Origin: Rhinocladiella similis
Taxonomy: Eukaryota; Ascomycota; Eurotiomycetes; Chaetothyriales; Herpotrichiellaceae
NCBI GenBank assembly: GCA_024082115.1
Contig: JAMRYE010000010.1
Location: 1,984,001-2,048,000, forward strand
Length of the DNA: 64,000 bases
Direction: 5' to 3'
Shown: positions 44,834 to 57,843 of the stretch, one piece after another
Numbering within the stretch: the first letter of the stretch is position 1
How the letters are laid out: each line of letters begins with the position of its first letter
Program-made: the position numbers and the translations under genes
The notes under the pieces: generated by a model
The model's database searches: none
What the model saw: only the letters and a program-made list of their open reading frames with translations
Told to the model about the DNA's origin: nothing

Positions 44834-46013
44834 ATGGACAAGTTCCAGGAGTCCCTTGCAGGTCTCTTCAAGAGCTTGTCTGCTGCAGAAGTCAGCGCAT
44901 TGAACTCTTCGCTGGCTACCATCGCCAAACAGCAAGCACAGATGAGCGTCGGCAATGGCCCAGCAACTCTTGCATCCAAATCTGCCTCCAAGAACCGACG
45001 CCGCCTGCTTGGCCAGCACAACAAACCAAAGCGTCCCTTGAATGCCTTCATTGCCTATCGATGTGAGTCTCTGCCCACAAAGTTGCAGCTCTCTCTGACC
45101 ATGACCTCAGCATACTACAGTCCCCTCTTCAAAACCATTCCCCAGAAAGTGAAGTCTGGCTTGTTGCGTATGACTTGGGCTGCGGACACTAAAAGACCCA
45201 TGTGGGCGCTTCTCGGCAGTGCTTACTCGGACTTGCGAGACCATCATGATGAATCCCTTGCCCTCGACAAGTTCTTGTCTCTCACCGTCCCATTGCTGCC
45301 AATTGTCCCTGCAGACGAATATCTGAACAAGACGGGCTGGGAGCTGTCGGCTGATGCAAACAACGCTGAGGAGCCAGTTCTTGTTCGGAGCCCAGCTTTC
45401 AATGCAGCTCTCCTTGCTGCTGAATATCCACAACACACCAGCAGGTCGGTCGCTGACATTGTCAGTCATTGCTACACCCAAGGTCTTTTGCCCAGAAGCA
45501 CTCGCAAAGATCTCGGCCAAAACCGACGACACATGTTTCACAATCATGGTCATCATGCTGGCACCGACGCTGGCAATCATACCCCGCCGCCACCCTGTGG
45601 TTCTCTGACACTGGCTGTCACTCCTCTATCGGTAAGTTTCCAGTGCATGCATTCTTTCAGAAACTGACTTCATCCTTTAGTCAGCTACCGTGGACACTGA
45701 GGCCAGTAGCATTGAGGCAACTCCAGAAGTCTCCGGTGATGAGGATGTCGATGCGGATGCAGGAATTTCGAACAACAACGTCAATGACGAGGCCGAAGTC
45801 CCCATCCATGACGCAATCATGAGCAGCAACACTTACCTTACAATAGCAGCAATCACAGCTGATCAACAGGCTGCGTTCGAGGACAATGATCTCGCTCTTC
45901 ATTTCCACCCAAGGATCCAGCCACCAATTCTTGGCTTCGACCCTCGTATCATCCAAGACGACTTCGATCCATTCGACTTAGACTTCAGTGGCCTCATCAA
46001 CTTCAATGCGTGA
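44834..46013 (+). CDS. MAT1-1-1: Mating-type alpha-box transcription factor MAT1-1-1
   Basis: Encodes the master regulator of MAT1-1 identity, a nuclear alpha-box DNA-binding protein that activates pheromone and receptor genes. The start ATG at 44,834 has a good context (CACCATGG). Three exons (44,834-45,062; 45,111-45,631; 45,681-46,013) give 360 residues. Intron 1 (48 bp, GTGAGT...CTCAG) splits the codon after KRPLNAFIAYR, the conserved intron position in alpha boxes. Splicing gives FIAYRSYYSPLF (residues 72-83), followed by KSGLLRMTWAADTKRPMW. Intron 2 (49 bp, GTAAGT...TTTAG) leads into an acidic C-terminus with DEDVDADAG and FDPFDLDFSGLINF. The alpha box keeps its N-terminal core but is unusual further on. 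No frameshift or stop is present, so the gene looks functional. Confidence 0.95.
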
Positions 46014-47600
46014 CGAAGAGTCAGCTTGTACAGCGGGGAGTTACGCTTCTCATTGCAGACAGCAGGGTGTGATGGCAGTGGTTGAAGACTTGGTGGATAC
46101 TTGAAGGGTATCACATTGGCAGTGAGCAAAACCACTTATTAGTGTGGATTGAACAGGAACAAACTCTGCCACAGACATGTTATTGAACTCTTAGCTAGTC
46201 GACTCCATTCCGTTGGAATGAAAGTGCCCTTAACCAATAATCAATAATCCAATTTCAGTAACCGAAGAGGCGCATCTGGGCCCGCAATTGCACTAATTCG
46301 CGGCCGGGTCGTTGGCTGGAAGGAAGCGAGCGAATAAAGCGGCGCACGCCGGGCCCGAGGGCACGGCCCAAGGCTAGAGGGTCAAAAACTGTCAGATCCC
46401 TCCACAGTAATAGCTTCAGATCGAAATCTTGTTCCTACAACACTCGTATCAAAAGGTTTGGCAAAGAATGGTTCAGCGTCGGTCACTTCCAGAGTCGAGC
46501 ATGGTTGCGGAAATCTCAGGCGTGCCATGAGATTCCTTGCAAAGTCCGGAAGCTGTCAAGACGAGCTACCAGCCTACCTCCCACACTACGCGCCCCCTTG
46601 CTCGATCCGCGCTTCCAATCAACCGCCTGACGGTGCAGCCAAAGATCCACTGCCCACCAAGAATCGAGGCCTCCGGAACAGCCTCACTTCAGTCGCCAGA
46701 CCAGGATGAGAGGGCATTATTGGACCAACCCTGGCAACGCCCTGCATGCGATAGCCGTCATCACCGCTCAGCTTCGCTTCCTCCGCGTCCAGCCTGGTCT
46801 TTGAGATGCCGCCATCAGGGAACACGGCGACAATCGTTGCTTCGCCAGAGCTGGACAGAGGAAAAGAGAAGGGAGGCTTGCATATGTCACTTCTACTTCG
46901 GTCTCCCAGCAGGCAATATATTGTGATGCAGGATTCAGCTCAGCGACGCCACCACCCTCCCCAGGCAACTTGTCTCGCCTGCTCCCTCACCGCTTCCCCT
47001 CCTCTTCAGAAGAAAGACGGCTGGTCAGGCTGAGGCTGGGCGTGGGAGAGGGAGCTTAAGAACCTGGTCCTTCTCCTCTGTCCTCCCGCTTCTTCTCCCA
47101 TCACTCATCGGATCCAATACTCTCCGCTATCTTCTTTGCCAGCAACCCATCCCAGCAAGTCCACTCTGACATCTTCCTTGGTCTTATTGCCTGAACCAAC
47201 AGCAACATCTCCTTGAGCCAGCCTTCCCTTGCCTCGACCAAACATCTCCCTCTCCACCGTGACACCACATCTCCTGGCTGGGACCAAGCAGCTTCTTGAC
47301 CAGGTAAGATACTCTCCTTGACCCACCATTTCCTTGACCATCCAACTGGCTTCTGGACCCAACATCTCCTTGACCACCCAACTGGCTTCTGGACAAAACC
47401 TCTCCTTGGCCGCCCAACAGGCCTCTTGACCAGGTAAGACACTATCCTTGGCCCCATCGTCCTTTTCCTTGACCAAAGCATCCATCTCCTTGCCGTGTTG
47501 TCATTGTCATGTGTGAAAAAAACACAGTCACACCAGCCCTCTTGTCGACATCGGAACGTGGAACTGCTTTCTGGAATGTTCCTAGAGGAGATGATGGCTA
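46014..47600. other. Intergenic region between MAT1-1-1 and the giant low-complexity gene
   Basis: No SLA2 or other known MAT-flanking gene was recognised on either strand. A 129-codon plus-strand frame (46,537-46,926) has no domain. Positions 47,270-47,450 hold a ~36-bp repeat (CATCTCCTTGACCACCC, AACTGGCTTCTGGAC). They also contain GTAAGA donor-like sites that could belong to the 5' leader of the next gene. A 291-codon minus-strand frame here is antisense to repeats and is not accepted. Confidence 0.5.
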
Positions 47601-49400
47601 ATGATGACCAAGAGGACAGATCTCCCGGCCCTCTCGCTATCCACGAGTCATCATCCTGCCACTTTGCCCTCCGTCGTGTTCGCAATGGTGGACTGTAAAC
47701 CGCCATTAGGACTCCTGCCACACCCGGCCTGGCCCCAGGGTAACGGCACCCTCCAGGGACATGGGCCATGGCCGCCCGGGACACCATCCTCCGGAGCCTC
47801 AGGACCACCGCCGCACCCGCCCTCGCTCCAGGGTAACGGCATGGTCCAGGGATATGGGCCACCGCCGTCCTTGGTACTGTCATCCGGCATCTCTCCTGCG
47901 CCGCCGCACCCGCCCTCGCTCCAGGGCTATGGCACGCTGCAGGGGTATGTGCCCTGGCCGCCCTCGCCGCCATCATCCGGAGCCTCTACTGCGCCGCCGC
48001 AATCAGCCGCCACTTCCATGCCGTCAGGAAGCACTTCTTCTTGGTCGCAGGGATCATGGCAGGTGGTCTCCAATGGAACGAGCCAGCCAGGGTCATCGGC
48101 CGCTCCCAACCCACCAGGACTCCCAGCACGACGCGCCTGGGAGGGGTCGTATTCTCCCCCGTTTCCCAACAGACCACGGGTTCCGCAACCACTACCACCG
48201 TTGTCGGATGTCGTCGACGAACTGGGGCTGCCGTCGTCGTGGCCCTCCGTCGATGAACAAAGAGTACCACCGTTGTCCACTATCATCAGTGGACTAGGAC
48301 TCCCACAGTCGTGGTCGACCGGGGGTGATCAAGCACCGCCCCGGTTGTCATCTGTTATCAGTGGGCAAGGACCACCGCAGCCACCAACCGCTGGCAATGG
48401 ATCGGGAATGGTACCTTTATCTTCGACTGGCAATGCACCAACCCTGCCACAGTATGGACCAGGACAGGGAATGATACCTTCACCTTTGACTGGCAATGCA
48501 CCAACCCTGCCACAGTATGGACCAGGACAGACGCCGTCGTCGTACATTCTCAACGGACCAGGGCTACCTCCCTCCAGCGAATATGACATGATCACCATGC
48601 CGCCAATCATTCCGAGGCCGCACCATGCTCCGTCGCTGGGACTGGCGGAGCCGTCATATACCGCCGGAATTTGGTCGACAGTGTCGATGCCCTGGTTAGT
48701 CAACGGTGACCCCGGGGACATTGATAGATCGCAACACATTCGGCGAGATCCGTCTCCTCCGCAAGCCACCATCGACCCTGAACCACCAGAGGAGACGTCC
48801 CCAGGCGTGTCAAGACAGAATAGGTCGACACAATCGGCGTCCTTGCCCGTCGACAATAAACCAGAAGTTGCGACCGAGTCACAACGCATTTCACCAAGGA
48901 CGATCTCTCTGCCTATCAATGAGGACGATCATCAAGAGGTGTCGAAACTCCTGGACAACCTGGTTCGCTATATTCGAAGAGAGATGTATCGCGTGAGACC
49001 ACTTCGCTGGTCCGACAAGTGGACGAGAACTGCGTTTGCTCGGATGGCCGCGTTCGACAAAACAGCAATTTGTCGAGGCGACCTTACTCACTTCAGGGTC
49101 TGCTTGCCGCCAAACGTCAGGAGCCTCGGTATCAACATCAGCCCTGTTGGTGGTCGATGGGATGAAGAGCGCCCGTTGTTGCTGGACATGACAAAAACCA
49201 CGGCCTTGTCACCAGAGCCGTGGAATCCCGCATACAGTTTTACCCTTATACCGAAACCGTACTGGATGAGGATGGATCTGTCCCAACCATATACTGGCCC
49301 CAGTTCTACAGGGGTGCCATCGCTGTATCCATCACATACTGACTTGAAGCCTACAGCAGGTCCATCGGCCCACTCATCTACACCGACTTCGACCCTGTAG
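47601..49400 (+). CDS. N-terminal part of a giant low-complexity protein (ends at an in-frame TAG)
   Basis: Open for 599 codons; the first ATG is at 47,601 and a better-context one at 47,686 (CAATGG). No known family is recognised. The first ~230 residues are Pro/Gly/Ser-rich with tandem units such as HPPSLQGYGTLQGY. A second repeat, GNAPTLPQYGPGQ, occurs twice near residues 275-305. From about residue 430 the composition becomes globular: NLVRYIRREMYRVRPLRWSD, then FDKTAICRGDLTHFRVCL and LIPKPYWMRMDL (to ~residue 560), the only stretch that looks like a folded domain. The frame ends at TAG (49,398-49,400), but the same frame reopens immediately and runs into the next entry. In-phase introns that would remove the TAG are possible (49,314-49,400, or 49,325-49,417), though their donors are weak. 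It is probably one gene with the next feature. Confidence 0.65.
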   Translation: MMTKRTDLPALSLSTSHHPATLPSVVFAMVDCKPPLGLLPHPAWPQGNGTLQGHGPWPPGTPSSGASGPPPHPPSLQGNGMVQGYGPPPSLVLSSGISPAPPHPPSLQGYGTLQGYVPWPPSPPSSGASTAPPQSAATSMPSGSTSSWSQGSWQVVSNGTSQPGSSAAPNPPGLPARRAWEGSYSPPFPNRPRVPQPLPPLSDVVDELGLPSSWPSVDEQRVPPLSTIISGLGLPQSWSTGGDQAPPRLSSVISGQGPPQPPTAGNGSGMVPLSSTGNAPTLPQYGPGQGMIPSPLTGNAPTLPQYGPGQTPSSYILNGPGLPPSSEYDMITMPPIIPRPHHAPSLGLAEPSYTAGIWSTVSMPWLVNGDPGDIDRSQHIRRDPSPPQATIDPEPPEETSPGVSRQNRSTQSASLPVDNKPEVATESQRISPRTISLPINEDDHQEVSKLLDNLVRYIRREMYRVRPLRWSDKWTRTAFARMAAFDKTAICRGDLTHFRVCLPPNVRSLGINISPVGGRWDEERPLLLDMTKTTALSPEPWNPAYSFTLIPKPYWMRMDLSQPYTGPSSTGVPSLYPSHTDLKPTAGPSAHSSTPTSTL

Positions 49401-49445
49401 CGGCACCGTCACAACAGTCATTCTCTTGTTGCCTTCAATCCGACA

Positions 49446-52400
49446 ATGGCACCGCCGCAGCACCCGTCCTCTGCAGCCTTCAACCCTGCAGCAGGGCCAG
49501 TGTCTTCCGGCTGTGGCATGGAACCAGGCCCGAGTGAGCATCCGTTGCTCTCCTCTCTCGACACCGAATTGACGGTTGGCGACCCCGGTCAAGTCAGCAA
49601 CCAACAAGGCACCTTGGAAGCAACCCCCCATTGGGCAGCCACGTCTGCCACCTTCGATCCCACCAACAACAGATCGTTGCTCACCGAGGGGTTGGAACCA
49701 AGTTCTTCTGAAGATCAATCGGCTGCAGGACCGTCCGGAGTGCTGAGCCGACCCAACCGACTCCGGGGCCCATCCAGACTCCGCAGCGCGGCCAGCTTCG
49801 AACGGCACCTCGCGGAGATTCCGTTGGCGGAGGACCCGCAGGAGTCATCACGGGAGCCAACGCCTGAGCCTGGCCCGCCGACCTCGCTGGCAGAGCCAGT
49901 TCTCAACACGGCCGACGAAGAAATGTCGGAGACGCCATTGCAGGAGCCACCGATGTCCTCGCCGACAGAGCCACTTCCGGATCTCGACCTAGAGATGTCC
50001 GAGGCGCCGCCGTCGGGAGAACAGTTGCCAAAGCCGTCATCGAGCAATGGGATTGTCCAAGGACAGCAATTGCCAGATCAGCCATGGAGCGTCCCTGTCG
50101 AAAGGGACATGTCAGAGGCGCCATTGGCAGAGCCATCGCAGGTGCCTCCGCCTCCGCCAGAGCAGCCCTCGCCGGGACAGCCAATGCACCCCGACACCGA
50201 GAATCCAAACTCTATGCAACACGTCGACATGGCGGGCTACATTGAAGCCTTCAACAAGTTTGGTGACCAGGCCATGGCGCAACGTGACCGCTTGAACGAT
50301 GACCACGATCATCAGCGAGGTGATGCCAGTGTTGAACCTGTGCAGCCTGCCACCGAACCGGTTCAGTCTACCAGTGAGCCAGTTCCATCTACCAGCGACA
50401 CTCATCAAGTTCTTGGACCAGTCCAGCCTGCCGACGTGACTTGTGAAGGTACTGCACCAGGACAACATACCGCCAAACCAGGACAGGCTACCAGCGAGGA
50501 CCATGAAGGTGGTGAACCAGGAGGGCCTACCATTGAGCCAGGACAACATACCAGCGGGTCAGTACAGCATACCAGTGAGCCGGTACAATCTCTCACTGAA
50601 CCAGGGCACTTTACCATAGTACCAGCACAACCTCCTACCGGGACGGGACCGTTTTTCGGCGACTACCTGGAGCTCCTGAGGGGCGAGCAGCTTCGGAACC
50701 AGCAGATCATAGCCGCTACGACTAGACAGGGCCAACTCCCACTTCCCGACAACTTTCCACCAGACCACGGGCCTTTGGTGAACATTTCCGAAGAAGAACA
50801 CCGTGCGGCCATGACTGCGCTAGGTCGTGATCTAGAGCAGCAGGGTACAGGATTGACTCAACATTCCTCCCAAGTGATGTCGACTGTCGAGGGTCAACAT
50901 TCCTCCCATGAAGCGCCGGAGACCATGCCTCTTACTAATGGAGAGATGGTTCGCCAGCGACACCAGCAAGAGCTCGAACAGCTTGAAAGAGAGGGACGTG
51001 CTGCTCGTGAAAGCGAAATATCGCTCACACAGCCTGTAGAAGATACTCGCGAGTACCGTGAGGGTCTTGAGCGGCAGCGCCAGCAAGGACTTGCGCAGCA
51101 ACAAGGGCCCGCACAGCGTGAGGGGGGGACTCCCATTCTTCTTCTTCATTGCTACCATGTGCAACAACAAGGGCTTTCACAGAAACAAGCACTCGCTCGG
51201 CCTGAAGGGGAGACTCCCATTCTTCTTCTTCAAGACAGCCATGTGCAACAAAAGGCACTGACACAGGAGCAAGGACCCTCACAGCAACAAGTGCCCGCGG
51301 ACCAAGAGCTCGCATGGCCTCAAGGGGAGACTCTCATTCTTCTTGAAGAACACTTCAATGAGTACCAGCAAAAGCTCGCACGGCAGCAAGGTCTGGAACG
51401 GCCCGAGAGAGCGATTTCCATGTTTGAACACTACCGGGGAGTGCTCCCACTGCGTCAACAGCAAGGTGTCGAGATGCCCAACGCCCACGTGCAAGGGTCA
51501 GAGCTCGCACGACGTGAGAGAGAGACTCCCGTTCTTCCTCTTCAAGACTACCGTGTGCAACAACAAGGTCTCGCACACGAACAGCAAGGAGTTGCACTGC
51601 AACAAGGACCAGTACGGGCTGAGGGAGAGACCCCGATTCTTCTTCAAGGCTACCGTCGACAGCTCACGGTACTTCATCAACGGGATGTCAATATGCTCAA
51701 CGGCCACAAGGAAATGCCAGAGCTCGCACAACGTGGCAGAGAGACTGCCGAGTATCAGAACTATCAGCTACAAAAAGCACACCTCGAAAGAAAGAATGAC
51801 GAGGCTCTTGCGCGACAGCAAGAAGCGGCACGACGCGAGAGAGAGAACGACGACTTTCTAAAGAACCATCCTCGACAAATCCACCTGCTCAACAGGCTGA
51901 GGATCGCTCGGCTCGAAAGGGAGAACCTCGACCTTCGTCGACAACAGCACCAGGGGCCGGTGGACACTCGTGAGCGTCATGCCCAAGAGCGCAAGCAAGC
52001 CATCGCACAGTTCAACCTCGAGAGTCGCCTGTTTTACGAGCAACAGCATGGCCTTACGCCGCGGGAAAGAGAGTGTGACGCGAACCAGCAAGCCATCGCA
52101 CAGTTCAACTTGGAGACTCGCTTGTTTTATGAGCAAGAGGAAGCAATCGCACGGCGTCAGAAGGAGGCCTACGGGGCTCATCGACGCAAGACTCGTGAAT
52201 ACCGGCCAAGACTTGCTCGACCTCGACGAGAGACTCGTGGACAAAAGCAAGAAAAGGCACGACTTGAACTTGAAAGAGAGGCCCGCGAGGCTCATCAACG
52301 TGAGAGTCATGAGAAACAGTCAACTCTTGCACAACGTCAACTGGAAACTCATGGGCAACAGTCAGCTCCTGCACAACTGGAGAGTCATGGGACTCGTCAA

Positions 52401-55400
52401 CATGAGAATCATGAGCAACAGTCACCTCTTGCACAACGTCAACTGGAAACTCATGAGACTCATGAACCCGAAATCCACGAGTATCAGCAAGGACTTGCCC
52501 GACGTCGACAAGAGGCTCGTGAGGCCAATGAGGCTCAGGACCAAGAGCAACAGCCTGCGACGGCAGTGGACAAGCGGCAGGAAAAGGTCGCACGGCGTGA
52601 CCAAGAGGCTCAAGAGCTCCGTGAGCAAGTCGAAGGCATCGAGCGGATTGCATCCATGGCACTTCGAGAGATGGCCATCAACGACGCCTGGCATCACGCA
52701 GTGAATAGCGGCGACGAGCAAACTGTTTCGGGACTTGAAGGCAGCCCAACCCACGTGAGATCATGTGTCTCTGGACTTGAAGACACATCCACCGGCGCGA
52801 ACTCTGGACCTCAAGGCACACCAACCGGCGTGATGTCATGGATTGAAGCCATGGCACCTCAAGAGACGGCAATCGATGACGCCTGGCTTCGAGCAGCGAA
52901 CCGTGGGGACGAAGCTACTGTCTCTGGACTCGAACGCGAACCAACTTGCGCAAAAGTTAAATCAACCGTCGTGAAGTCACGACTTGAAGGCAAATCAATA
53001 CCGCCAAAGTCACGACGTGGGGTGATGCCACTTGATGAGATGATGGTTGATGAGCGGCCTCTTGATGAGCAGCCTCTTGACGAGCAAGCGATGAGTGGTG
53101 AAGACGAACATACTGTCTCACGAATCAAAGGCAAATCAATCAGTCCAAAATCACAACGTGGAGTGATGCCACTTGATGAGATGTTACTTGATCAGCAAGA
53201 AGTCGACCGTCAAGTGACGAATCGTGGAGACGAACAAGCCGTCTCACTACTTGAAGAAAAATCAACTGGCGCAAAGTCGCAACTCGAAGAGAAAACACTT
53301 GATCAGCAGACAGTCGACGACTCCTGGCCTCAAGTGATGAATCGTGGCAAGGAACGGGCTGTCCCACAACCGGACGAGAGACCAATCACGGTCATGTCAC
53401 AACATGCAATGAACCATGTCAATGAGAATGGCTACGAACAAGGTGTCCCACGACCTGAAGCGGGAGCACCGCACATGCCAACATGGATTGAAGAAATGGC
53501 ACCTCAAGAGGAGGCAATCGACTTTGCCTGGCTTCAAGCGGTAAACTGCGGGGACGAAGTGACAGTCTCTCGAATTGAAAGGATCCCACCTGATGAGCAG
53601 ACAGACGACCCTCAGGCGGCGGATAGCGGGGACGAAGAACCCGTCTCGCAACCTGAAGAATCCATCTCGCAACCTGAAGACAGACCAGTGCCGGCGACGG
53701 TACAACGTGTCGAGAGAGCCCCCCGCAGGAGGTTACCACGTGGAGAGAGGCACTCTCGTGTTCGATTAGCATACAGACGGGCAAGAGTGCAAGCTCATCG
53801 CCGGTCTTCTGATGAAGGAGCTTCACCTGATGAGACACCGCGACGTGTACAGAGAGCAGTCCGTATGAGGTCACGACGTGGAGAGGCACCAACTCGAGCG
53901 GGATCACAGGTTGAAGGGGCACCGCCTCAAGGGAGGTCCTTTGATGAAGGAGAATCATGTCAAGAAAGATCTTCTGATGAAAGAGTATCATCATCTCGGG
54001 GAAGTTCTTCATTTGAAGCACCACGTCGTGCTCGAACTTTCTTTGAAGAGATACTACCTCAAGGGAGGTCTTCTGATGGAGGTGTATCATACCAAGGTGG
54101 TTCTTCCTTTGCAGCACCGCCGCGTGCTCGGACTCCCTTTGAAGAAATACTGTCTCGAGCAATTTCTTCTGATGAAGATGTATCATCTCAAGAGAGATCA
54201 TCTGAGGAAGGAGTGCAATCCAGTGCGCATTTACGTGGTGACAGAGTGCCACGTCAGGGGACTTCAAGAGGTGAAGGGATACCATCCCAGGCTATTTCTC
54301 CTGATGAACAGGTGCCAACTCAAGGGACTTCAAGAGGTGAAGGGACACCATCCCAGACAATTTCTCCTGGTGAACAAGTATCAACTCAAGGGAGAGAAGG
54401 AGTACCTCGTGGTCGACCTTTGACTGTCGGACTCCCATCTTATCCCGGCTACTGCTTTGAAGAGGCATCTTCTCGTGCTCAGGCTTTTATCGAAAGGTTA
54501 CAACCTCGCGTGAGGGGGGCGGGATCAGAATTCCTTCGACCGACGATTCGTGGGAATGAGCGAGCGTCTGCGCGGGTTGAAGGAACGTTGTCTCATGCGA
54601 GAACAAGATTCGAAGGAGAATCATCGCATGCGAGGACAGGAGTTGGAGGATCATCTCTTCCGAGTGTTTCCTCTGGTGTACTCCCTGCGACTTGTTCCTC
54701 TGGCTTATTACCTGGGACTTTTTCCTCTGGCGGACCACCTCCGAGTTCTTCCAATGGTGCACCAACTCCTATGACTTTCCGACTTGAACGAGTACCAGCT
54801 CATCCGCATTCTTCCTCTGGTGTACCGGCTCCTCCGAGTTCCAACTCTGGTGTACCACGACCACCTCCTCCGATTTCTCGCTTTGATGTACTACCTCATG
54901 GGAGATTCCCTGTCATACCAGCACCTCAACCGAGTTCCTCCTTTGAAGAGGCGTCATCTCGTGCTCAGTCACGACGTGGAGAGATACCACATGATGCGGC
55001 ATCAGCCCACGGTGGGACAGGGACACTACCTCCTTCGAGGGCGAGAGAGAGAGACACAGGTAAGTCATGACCTACAAGGATCTTTCTTTTTAACAAATCC
55101 TAGGCTAATTTTGTCTCAAGGAGGGGACAACGGCCGTCGAGCGCTCCATCCACTTCGACAGCATCCGGTGCAGCGAGAGTATGTTAGGACGAGGGCATGG
55201 AGACCACAACCGTCGCCGTATGCGGAACAGACGCTACGTCGTGTACAGGGGGAGAGGTCGTTGAGAAGAGTTGCATATGTGCCTGTACCGTCACCGTATG
55301 ATGATGAGGGTCAGAATCAGAGTGAGAATGGGAATGACACTGAGAACTACACTCGGAATGAGGGTCAAAATGGCAAAGAATGTGAACAGTCTGCAGCAAC

Positions 55401-57808
55401 AACGTCAATCTCTATCAGTCACAGTGCACAGTCTACAGCAACAACGTCAATCTCTATCAGTCACAGTGAACAGTCTACAGCAACAACGTCAATCTCTATC
55501 AGTCACAGTGAACAGTCTACAGCAACAACTTCAATCTCTATCAATCACAGTGAACAGTCTACAGCAATAACGTCATTCTCCACCAATCACAGTGACAGTG
55601 GCAATCAAAATCAGAATCACAGCGAGAATTGCCAACAAGATGCAGCAACAACTACACTATCCACCAATCACAGTGACAGTGGTAGCGCAATTGTCTTGTC
55701 TTTTCGCAACAAAACTCGCAATCAAGCAGAAAATCAGCACGAAATTCAACCAGCAACACCCTCATCTGCCAATCAGAGTGATGGATACGAGGATGATTCG
55801 GATTCTGATCCAACTCCCTTGCTGCAGCGAAACTATTCGCCCGAACCACACACCAGCAGACGAAATGACATCAAATCACAGGCAGAATCACCCCAAGAAC
55901 ACACACCAACTGCCGTGTTGTCTGCCAATCACAACAGTTCCTCTGGCTGCACAGAAACCAAGTCTGAGTCAGGACAAGATGATGCTGCGCGCGGAGAGGG
56001 ATCAACCACAGAGTCTGCCAATGACAGCAACAACAGCAACAATGAAAAGGACAATGAAGAGCGTGAATCATCATCGTCATCATCATCACAATCACAATCA
56101 CACTTACAAGAACACTCACAAGAACACTCCAAAATACAAAAACACTCACAATCACAATCACAATCACAATCACAATCAAAATCACAAGAACAAGACCAAA
56201 ATGTGACTGTGCGCCGAGAAGGATCACCCATGTCGTCTACCAATCACACCAACAGTCACACTGACAACACGGAGACTACTGTTGTGCAACCACACCAACA
56301 GAGGCCAATCACACCATCCTTGGAGTTGAACACCAGCCCATACAACAATATTAATCATGATGATGAAGAAGTTTTGTACATGCTTGGAATCCCACACAGA
56401 ACAGACCAGGAACAACAACAATCATTGCAATCATCACCTGTACACAACATGCACTATCACACATTCAACAACATAAACAACATCAACAACAATCCTGGTG
56501 AACAGCGCCGTTTGGTGGGATTACCAAATACGAATCCCTCGGCTGCGACAATGTACGGCCGCGGTCACGGCAACAACATTGTTGGTGGTGGTCAAGGACA
56601 CTTGCGACTACCGATTCGACCAAATCCGAATCCCAGACTCTACACCTCGCGGACATGTGTAATTGGCAGTGGCAGTGGCAGTGGCATTGGCATTGGCGAG
56701 GGACATGGACGTGGACTTGGACGTGGACATGGACATGGACAAGAACCACCAGCAACAACAACACAATTACTATCATTTCGTCCGAATCCGTCAAGACTAC
56801 AACATGAACATGATCATGATCATGAACGGATTCTGTCACCTTTGCCACCGCCATCGCCATCGAGGTTTGCCAATGCCGAACAAGAAGACGAAGATGAAGG
56901 CGAATGCGATGGCAAAGGCAAGGGCAAAGACAAAGGAAAAGGCAGAGGCAGAGACCCTTTGGAGATGTCACCACGTCCACCGATGCCTTTACCATGTCCC
57001 GACGCCAATACCGACGCCAACACCAATACCAATACCAATACAGACGGTGAAAATGATGGCGACAATGATGATGATGGAAATGACAGCGACACAAAGTCCG
57101 ACGGCGACTCGGATCTCGGCGATGTCGAGCAAGAGTTGCTTCAATTCGTCAATGACGACGACGACGACAATTACGAGACCTTTACGTTGGGCAGAGACGA
57201 GTTTCTTTCAACACGACGTCTGTTGCCGATACGACATCGAAACCAAGACCAAGACCAAGACCATGACCATGAACACGGACATGGAGGGTACGATTACTAT
57301 GGTCATTACGGTCTCCCTGATGATCTGAATGAAGATGATCTTGCCGACGATCTCAGTGCTTACACCATTGGTGATGACATCGTGGAAGAGGAAGGAATCG
57401 ACCCGGGAATCGAAGGATTCGACTTGGAACCCGAAGGAACAGGTCCGAGCTACTCGAGATCACGCCCCATCATCGCTTACGATCCCGTACGACGTGCTTT
57501 GGACCCACGATACGATGGAATGTATACTTCGACGTTTTACTTGGTGTTCAATCCCGATGACAGTGTGTTTATGAATCCCAACGCCACCAGTGTCTTGGCC
57601 GATATGATGAGACAAACTGCCAATAATGCCGGAACCGACAATGCTGGAGCCGACAATGCTGGAACCGACGACGACAATCGCAATGGCGGTGATGGCAATG
57701 TTGCTGACGGTGCCGACGCTCCTGACGCTCCTGACGCTCGTGGCAATGACGGTGAAGGTGATAGTGGTGATGGCAATGGCGGTGATGGCGGTGAACAACA
57801 GAGTCCCT

Positions 57809-57843
<35 letters not shown>

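Noticed and set aside
47101..47976. 291-codon minus-strand ORF
   Set aside because: It is antisense to the repeat-rich leader and N-terminal repeats of the giant gene, with no domain or intron.
54784..55120. Start of the downstream frame at 54,784 as a separate gene of 1,053 codons
   Set aside because: Its first 337 bases are a shadow of exon 1; a GTAAGT...CTCAAG intron joins the two frames in phase, so it is exon 2 of the giant gene.
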